From CAZIMM01 sp964540415 (GTDB lineage: Bacteria; Bacillota; Clostridia; Oscillospirales; Acutalibacteraceae), in the NCBI GenBank assembly GCA_964540415.1, contig CAZIMM010000009.1, forward strand, positions 1 to 46,358: a stretch of DNA of 46,358 nt, read 5' to 3'. Shown here piece by piece: positions 44,101-46,358 of this stretch. Under the pieces are notes generated by a model. The model was not told where the DNA came from. It worked only from the letters and a program-made list of their open reading frames with translations, and searched no databases. Each line of letters opens with the position of its first letter. The stretch's first letter is position 1. The translations under genes and the position numbers were made by a program.

Positions 44101-44265
44101 GGTGATATCGGCAGGGTCGCCGGTTGAACTGAGGACGAGAACATCGGTTTTGAAACTCTGAGTCACAGCCGAGCTGATTACATCGGATGCGCCTATGCCG
44201 TTCGGCAGAGTAATTGTTGCATCGTACGTAAATGCACCGCAGCGGTTGTCGGTATATCCCATTAC
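29107..44265 (-). CDS. Giant GLUG-repeat adhesin, C-terminal 5,052 residues
   Basis: The main part of a giant secreted protein whose start lies beyond the 10-N gap. It is built from repeated modules. A module opens with a G-x-GT-xx-DPYxI-like strand (seen near 38.35, 35.97, 32.48 and 30.78 kb, with looser versions near 44.1, 43.0, 40.7 and 34.4 kb). Then comes an NDI(N/D)-type strand, F.G..DG.G.TI.NL, and many GGI(V/I)G repeats with xNC/xDC turns, which are GLUG motifs on a probable right-handed beta-helix. Between modules are 80-150-residue Ig-like stretches. The last 150 residues form another beta domain and end at FSDNLAG, with no LPXTG, membrane helix or wall-binding repeat visible. Likely a surface adhesin. 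Confidence 0.88.
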   Translation of the reverse strand, partial: VMGYTDNRCGAFTYDATITLPNGIGASDVISSAVTQSFKTDVLVLSSTGDPADITNPLMLSSNDHFRLLASAPYAHYELATNITIDPINWTPVPYFTGTLDGGGYTLTVSEPLFTHVLGSRTGYTAVVNTSEHTSNPQQDNASDKKMGTVSDLKVVLAANITTGIFGNVYNSTFISTTLTGGTYTAALTSARQATFINAFYGSGYVYNCSSNVSSTMTAACEDSATLIGHIDGKVLVDKCSSTGGIAIAGTNISGRSAFIGSNISNSGVIQNCFATGTVTGNGTPKYSVFGNSSSSNLYNIVWSDSSTVNGTPASSRSGVPTRITEWGTTGNGKSTYAITASSIAVSIPLPTGLNYAFASASASDFSATSANTAVATVGSPTVSGGNVQLTVTKISVISGRSTYIKVTHAPTGLTAYFYVTTSAGPAAGDDGYINIASVDDLVYIGEHQDDNNFAYLSSAFRLVADIDMSGETFVPLGYRYDSNTSTYLPFKGIFTGVLDTDGSPKYTISNLSVGEAMTTTSFDYVGMFAYVDHSAQITVNAVATDAFIGNFNLDSVTSRGNNYVGILIGKGDCVDVRNVGITDSTLTSGVMYLAGAWSSPSASNGFAGIGGIVGNLCANGANPSTIADIVLNNVTITSAYNSDLPAIGIGGIVGLMGANNLTVTGADITDLSIIGSNNPSGSVLGNKYSTSGTVTISDAEITDPSILSNMSVGGIVGNARGRVNISTSSVNGTVDPTADGATPSAVIETTSKDTVNVGSGTYTVYGGAGGIAGYLNNSVLTSITDCTVDKTYVYAHFDVEQMVSPAGGIASATSGTVSDCTVSSSKIYGISCAGVVAVGAASGVSVAIDACSVNASKIIASMLADRLPVAGGIFADTYRAASASTGNVTITDCTVDTQTDVSSTGTVAGGIVGRANPVSGCIVDISGCKVYSSVSAELPTSTAGGVGGILGLSESGLLNNLHIETCLFGGKITAPTAVGGIIGRILSGLTAYSNTSSYVARRSVVTGSFTVTNDTTQYSAIAFGNISSSVITSNYTSAISDIYFSSYRSDMLAYGTAATGVSNANAAGTFYDVYKPNAGSQLASDITLNNANVQTPSVVSPFPTSYGSYLAFSCPLTNKWKSDNSELVEVKNDSIGSLTIQSVRKGNAIIYVDYSATFLDESIVFRAGFKATSTTRAPLSTAMIEGESYYLIENMFDLDAIRDYVSNNGSGVITRNNFAIVNDINIDVSEFTSSAGTYYNGFIPIGIFTGGSNSEAPFRGKIIGYDLTNEVETERTITNMVINAGISESANYVGFFSFVDGTSALPTLIKNIRFVNVKAVSADNDAFMGAVVGYARGEVDFVNVTVENPNLSGAYHCGGIVGGFSTLASTTPSFVGCGTVANSATLEAAIGASTISSQYNAGGILGLQDGMVATDTPSATTTITTCKAPVDYSGITVSGLTISQSYIVAVSTTTLPILLKLGAGGISTRIYGTVSANGAVRNTVDGCTISGASAGGAFASSVGETDIQAVDVSDTSVSSTDISVNNQIHTAAGGLSAGGILAKVESTNLSGNAVHDVQVSDCSVDEDCVVKAMLTAGGIIAILRSALSTAAMPTYAKIDGCSTFAEVESVSLLAPVNTTLQQIRGAGGIIGAISLWSDYISTNITNCVVGGKLIGRTSVGGLVGTMGATGNSNSLADLSSDTDHFAENCVISASFYRRDMTDNTVLIDSFAQALGITASTNAVVYIGVVFGRAVGNANGGTTTAPTYYPFPAASITNPATHPFYNIFYSGYNTNIASNGISPLGTSANGVFLFGKNNLNTDGRLNTPTFTTNHVLDKYCYDLNYQVNHYGYTSSAALRLTAVGGGGTLAVDGNNASGTPIDSTTLNIPVTGSDISSTYPEQYSYATGSTINSFTAQNSASANVKVGRDIPFVLSDAQVVLSDPTMVGVEMRDGVPYIVNHAHSPTDSVTLVLTYENGIKLSIPVQVSYDSSCTWGSGTSSDPYLIWGYNNLSLLTSANSNKYFKQMFSVYFQVPDAATATDLNNITLGEFLTSAELTALESVNGLNADNEDVNFKTTYDLDDDGLGDVLLSSVAGELFTTDDNNTGVGAIFNGQTGTDTFTGSYVVKTEDASMNSGFAPYSVNNMSLNPSSECLYSGFFSRINGATVTGLIFNNCSINVQNTTVSTSYAGILAGISENSAINGVTVNDAEVISIRRTSPASCFAGAVFGSYFASTLQNVTVTGSTVLAASKMTSTSTDVRVYAGGVAGEMNTAATGVSVSDSFIYTDRQDTDNYFVAISGGVAGKATGSITTAEVENTTLSYVAVTNTLGDFSYTPDNGTTYSSSKKADIIGGVVGMSGGNLTVSFASFTGGTIRAFDCAGGIIGVVPETASCTVSVTGSTVGDTSPVTISAMSNKASVVSLTNRRLYASAGGVVGCIAADAGNSIVSSLFVSDSHVNANVITSASVSNNGIGNNCGGILGCIEDGVPLEGIIISGSSSQGTVKGNAALLGTGTTIEKYGNGGIIGNIRSFVNKTTSTNKMINNCITSCHVAGFNPSAPDNELSTYSGKIIGRLSQSVGATLNFADATAAQGSTLALTDYISNVYLSSYPQNLAAYGDATNTLTSHQSALSTYIDINTVTVVRGSETFTGENTLMVDNTGYVSYASPDYANGSYTKQAMVVYESGTTVSEDRLFRLAYHGFDVAGMTINFAGSFGFADGTNFAVTYDDTTFSSTSSYTYELNSQSYNYACGVINISVSNTAGSDTLYADMNYGLQVSVGALSVDIAGSGTSNDPYQIARIDQLPIVRALPDAYYLQMNDLNFTTADYTTSTSDYYLKGFASIGKSLNTSFTGSYDGGGFKITNLYINNGAANTGFFGYAGNGSTKAVIKNLHIELLPNNALSGKMGGIRGTNSVAGLVGYVRNADITNCSVVGDDIIGSGFVGGLVGTLVLGTVDSCFTTCNVHVFTSTATTANTAGGIIGFVSGNVNMYSSFATGYIENANTANWGGNTGGLIGSFDSNGATLTVSDCISAATISEQGYVSMTENNEIYAGLAIGYHGLGTVNANNVLILGTRAMMSADKGQYFCAFMGGIPASTALSGSSSYIYYDSTILGTATRSVDGVTSSGTATLSGGAVSFGATAHTTWTQAAGKYPTIDMDDTYSDNYAALCSVVLNANSARETADSATYNGFFYPVSLTKEDGYSFASSKLDLTDTVDYPQNIDTGFYGIGTDKQTDLLFEDVTVEGKTTATVYRNVFGNTKYQLKNDGTVFDNNSVGYSQLLPTVDVTHTVGDQTCVRRIVIPLEYRANGSVMTYPIATARQLRAISDSAESVAGSKFASLYTNAQNSFYVTHNINLDATVPFNPIIGFGGHFDGGNFTISNLTINGSTDSEIGMFRSICGTTSTTVIIKDLTLRDVRINGANNVGALVGAIVNPSSNSALQTRIENCHVVTTQGVNDAHVTGTGYNVGGLVGSIGYSSNDDNINTDREYGIFESSSDVPVSGLNVVGGLVGMSESPIENCFSTGSVTATIVSSGSAKIATMHDKKGTEYNYNYTFCYAGGTATSMAQRAGIGGLVGVISKINLSDVYVTLMNCFASGEVNITSIQDIVSTSYYGIGGLAGIIGKDSSNASIYFSSCFSSGNVNVSDSDFTVYGSVGTANLGIGGVVGISDSMLGLFYSSASLNSSLGNLADSAAGTVVLGFGGLVGIANKAVQNAYTSGATLTYFNGEPNAGFSYGTGALIGVAKAGGCSELYFDYWNSGAEHVAGLDLGSNSFNDENSKKTTREMSQVSSNEDKFLTNSEWGYSYGAYPFLKLFFRNEVSLDIFINALLSIVAMNPHELDTKAASGEGISMALTAPTEIEYSTAFEEGEDSYYVGSYQYSWITTQTSMFIDTSTNTVAPQRSDNRPETMDIIVQIETKNDSQTQDTNSGRTYTSIASRTLSKLCARMHGTQTDPYLITSQEDLEHVGMTSAEWSALDTNSYYKDWVTPLDDNFAPISGKVYYQLMGYVTVNADNENPYVREIPTLTGQSYTINETPYTYSGFEIDGKGYYIRDLNLSASGLNNFITALDSNSAIYNMTFDGAELSDGTSLIGTIDTTSIVNDQPAGGFVDGVNVLGDATGIGTAGIAATNNGLIKGCLVDLDCNIPAAKAYNHAGIALTNSSTGIIEMCCAAGDITAAGAENVGGLVRTNNGTIRQSFTMGNMQLGTSVLSNNVGGFVATNGSGATVDGCYTRYNIFAKGGVESTGIVGSFAGSNSGTISDSFASGKLVLTGRTVTYQSVFCGNNTGTMSRVMFDKSLSGSNTYDVYASAVRTEDIVDMNRYPELVTGASSDYSLTGFDFFPQIRAIVETYEENWDENDEPIPGDQTEMSRRYNALRGYSYVSAATMMIPNDQYMDNLPIVNYVANVASSSYATEELRIKAFDRCPNLSFNAENDSNDSAWTSSTTTVADRFAATTGGTGVATSYKLDAVSAGNSTVSFEKDAKDFNYVVCSKTPQLDLFVTVVNTVANLNFQGGDGTENNPYQISTADQVRALAFYGQNPNNYFEVINDIDMNDTAGTPWNEYINQFGSHLDGQGYAISDILIPANKSNGMFGEILNGAEIIDLGLSGIDVVASSGDAGLFASNAGYATISNCFAVGSLNHNGTASTDTAGGFIGLTEGTAINGVLTSGKVLAPGVANVGGVIGTTKAKTVSAQTHETSITDAMSTSFVRGKTNVGGIIGKASGTSSYKTLITGAVFANMVDAADAVNSAHNIVGLSEQCTVSNVTFDLQFATVDADVTETGLMTYKLTGSSAAAPVSGWSRYSGFTGYYVPAGFVSNAQTGTFTTGVQLAAAKISLLAGISSGTYKSFTQITAQATLNGCNTHFEEDSITKYLTLNNAGGNDPIASVNSANVGNVNAVTKVEYGIYDYVGETYMFDGGRLERYFEPQLSKVIQIDYAFSDVSSLLGSSAAAVMATDACGSPSTTAAKITSNTNRTGTLISGMMVSYDETAGCYSFVVGEKLPSGCKLGGVTATYNSGAGTLDVDGNTVKLTSGGAPIASNITQITISLSVVSDTGEWGIRTFSDNLAG

Positions 44266-44275
44266 NNNNNNNNNN
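44266..44275. other. Assembly gap (10 N) inside the giant adhesin gene
   Basis: Ten N residues break the giant gene. The codons on both sides are complete up to the gap, and the two halves fall in different frames only because ten is not a multiple of three. The number of N is therefore probably a placeholder, and a repeat-rich stretch may be missing here. Confidence 0.95.
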
Positions 44276-46114
44276 TGTGTCAACCCTTGCAAATGTTGTA
44301 TAATCCGGGACAGAGAATGTTGCGCCGCCCCATGTATGGGTAAACGAAGAAAGCGGAACGGTGACATTAGCGTTGCGTGCTGTGGTGAGAATGCGCTTTG
44401 CGCTTTCAAGCCTGCCGGAAACCGAACACACGTTGGTGAGGAATCCGTCATCATCAATATTAAAATAAGCAGAAGCTCTGCCGCTCACTTCGTCCGACCA
44501 GTAACAGTTGGTTACAATCGTCGAATTTCCGCCGAAACCGACCACCGCGCCTCTGTAAGCAGCGTTGGTGTCAGTTGTTTTGAACAGAACATAACAGTCG
44601 GAAATGCGCAGAGAGGTGCTGCTTTGGTTAACCGAATCGTCAAATTTACCGATTGCTCCGCCGGTATACTTTACACGGCTGAGTGTATCCGAATGGTATG
44701 AAAGAGAACCGGATGCAAAACTTGAACTGATGACGGCTGTCAAATTGGAGCTGTCATCGAAAACTCCCGCCAGACCGCCGAAGATGACGTTGTCAAATCC
44801 GCCGCCCGCGTATACGCCGAGGTTAACGACACTGCACTCATTGACAGAGCCGGCGTTCAGAGCCGCAATTCCGCCGAATATCCTTCCGGTTGAATAAGTG
44901 TGAGCGTAAAGGTTACAGGTTGACACGCTTGACGAAGTCTGCGAGTCAACGCTGCCGATAACCGCTGTTTGATCAATATACGCCTCATTAATGCCGACAG
45001 CACCGCCGATATAATTGCCCTCAGCAAGATTGGCATAACGCTTGGTTACAGTGTCCGCACCGACAAGGTCAACCTTGCAGCCGGTTATTGAACCGGTGTC
45101 GCTTCCGGAAGCCGCTGCCGAATAAACGTTGCGCCCGGCAATGCCGCCGATATAGTTTACATTCTGGCTGCCGGTAATTTTTACATCGGTTAAAACCGTG
45201 TCGCGGATAATTCCTCTGTTCTGCGCGGCAACACCGCCGATGTAGGAACGTCCGCCGCTCGCGCTGACCGTGACGTTTTCAAGCGTACAGTTGTCAATCA
45301 GGCCGGAAGGTCCGTTGTCACTGACAAGAACACCGATACCGTTATATACAGGTGTACCGCTGGTTACGGTGGACACGTCGTTGTTTGTAGACGAGGAGGT
45401 CAGGGACATGCCGGAAAAACTGCAACTGCTGATTTCACCGTCGTTACGGTAAGCAATCAAGCCGTATGCCTTGCCGGTATTGAATGTTGAAGAAAAAGAA
45501 AGGGTTTTGAAATTAATATTAGATATTTTTGAATTTCTGTTGAGATAACCGAAGATACCGAAGTTTTCATATGAGTTGATGGCAAATGAGCCATTGGAGA
45601 TTGTGTAGTTTGTTCCCTCCTCGGTGTTTCTGCCGTCGAGTGTGAAGAAATATGTTCCCGAACTCGGCATTCCGAGCGTTGCGCTGACAAGATAGCTGCA
45701 GCCTGTACCTGCTGCGGAAAGAATATCGCTTCCGGTGACTGTGCTCAGGTTGATGTCGGAAGTTAATTTGAAATGATTGTTGCCGGTTCCCAATGCAATC
45801 AGACGCTGCATATCAAGGAAATGATTGAGGTCGGATACCTGATAAGGATCGCCGATTGTTCCGCTTCCGAGCCATGTCTGAGGTGAAACGTTCAGTTCAA
45901 ACCCGCCTGCTGAATTGTCGGAAAGGATACCGCCGTCGACAACAACCGTTGTAACACCATCCGAGTCGGAATGAGCGTCGGACGAAGCTGTGGAGGTAAC
46001 AGCTTCATTCGGAGCGGTTGCGTATGCAGAGAGGTTATAAACTCCCGTTGAGGACACCAAAAGAGCTGCAGAAAGCAGCAACACTATAACCCTTACGGAT
46101 ACCCTCTTTTTCAT
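44276..46114 (-). CDS. Giant GLUG-repeat adhesin, N-terminal 613 residues
   Basis: The start of the giant surface protein. A Sec signal peptide (MKKRVSVRVIVLLLSAALLV, then LSAYATAPNEAV with likely cleavage after AYA) is followed by an acidic Ser/Thr/Asp-rich linker and the first beta-helix module, which opens at WLGSGTIGDPYQV. GLUG-like repeats follow (FGIFGYLNRNSKISNINF, YIGGVAAQNRGIIRD, YIGGIAGRNVYS, IFGGIAALNAGSVNECSVV). I chose the ATG at 46114 with GGAGG nine bases upstream; a TTG just before it is the alternative. The leader is an ordinary Sec type without the SipW FAWF junction, so this protein is probably processed by a different peptidase than the small subunits. Confidence 0.9.
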
Positions 46115-46172
46115 CAATGAATACCTCCAAAAGTGCTGAGATCAAGTTAAACGTGGTTTGCCCGGGCAACGA

Positions 46173-46358
46173 TTATGCTTCGCTGTTGTCGGTGTCGCTG
46201 TCATGCGGCTTTTCTTCTGCCGCTGCTTTGGTTGCCGTGGCTTTTTTTGAAAAAGTGGTTCGTGTTTCTCCGGTTTCTTCCAAATTCCATTGGGATGAGT
46301 TACCGGGTTCGAGAATTTCCTCTGCCATAAGCTTCGAAAGTAAGTCTTGGTCTTTCAA
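46173..46358 (-). CDS. Unknown protein, C-terminal end only (partial)
   Basis: The last 62 or so codons of a frame that enters from beyond the window. The visible part starts LKDQDLLSKLMAEEILEPG and ends in a charged Ala/Lys/Glu/Asp-rich tail, AAAEEKPHDSDTDNSEA. A TTG at the very edge could serve as a start, but the frame remains open to the edge, so I treat it as truncated. It lies 58 bases before the giant adhesin gene in the same direction and is probably in the same operon. A short GC-rich palindrome, TTGCCCGGGCAA, sits between them. No family is recognised. Confidence 0.6.
   Translation of the reverse strand: MKDQDLLSKLMAEEILEPGNSSQWNLEETGETRTTFSKKATATKAAAEEKPHDSDTDNSEA

Noticed and set aside
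29107..44265. Sortase motif in the giant protein (internal LPTSTAGG)
   Set aside because: It is internal, not LPXTG, and no hydrophobic segment and basic tail follow it.
44266..44457. Giant gene as a pseudogene broken by frameshift
   Set aside because: The break is a run of N; codons on each side are intact and the remaining frame is open for more than 5,000 codons.
46118..46172. Terminator at the TTGCCCGGGCAA palindrome before the giant gene
   Set aside because: The short palindrome leaves almost no loop and lacks a T-run, so it is not a convincing terminator.
1..46358. tRNA or rRNA genes, insertion sequences, prophage genes
   Set aside because: No cloverleaf with a TTCGA-type arm, no rRNA-like stretch, no transposase, integrase or phage structural frame was seen on reading both strands.

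Overview
The window reads as a chromosomal contig from an endospore-forming Firmicute of class Clostridia, probably a gut-type oscillospiral or ruminococcal lineage. The evidence is a SpoVAF/GerA protein, CwlD, the forespore sigma factor SigG, a BofC-like protein, a SleC-like cortex-protein domain, strong GGAGG-type ribosome sites, and long runs of co-directional, often overlapping genes. The genus is inference. The sequence carries one 10-N scaffold gap (44266-44275).

Left part (1-9.7 kb). A truncated spoVAF-like gene converges on a TetR-MMPL transporter-lipoprotein operon, whose promoter carries two palindromic operators. Next come a PHP phosphoesterase and a hemolysin III-type membrane protein, divergent from a membrane-anchored XRE regulator across a region with two good promoters and a 9-bp-arm palindrome. 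A gene then encodes an acidic protein with four 38-residue tandem repeats and a C-terminal domain resembling the SleC N-terminal sandwich.

Middle part (9.7-23.4 kb). A minus-strand run of seven genes is probably one operon: pbp1A, ruvX, a vanZ-like gene, cwlD, radA, a DUF6873 gene and an egsA/araM-type glycerol-1-phosphate dehydrogenase. It covers peptidoglycan synthesis, spore cortex maturation, DNA repair and possibly lipid chemistry, and it ends at a large hairpin. Upstream are a small BofC-like gene with a promoter overlapping that of pbp1A, the ACT-UPF0210 pair behind a structured leader, sigG with a SigF/G-like promoter, an orphan GH67-like cytoplasmic hydrolase, and a 51-residue small protein whose stop codon lies in a terminator loop.

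Right part (23.4-46.4 kb). Half the window is one minus-strand surface locus that starts beyond the right edge. It contains the tail of an unknown protein and a giant secreted protein of at least 5,665 residues, built of GLUG-rich beta-helix modules and Ig-like linkers. It also holds three different SipW-type signal peptidases interleaved with four small proteins that have SipW-type or related leaders, and two distal membrane proteins that are paralogues of each other. The likely reading is a fibre/adhesin secretion locus of TasA-SipW logic, with one or more dedicated peptidases and a very large adhesin. It ends at a strong bidirectional terminator. This locus is the best candidate for an undescribed system.
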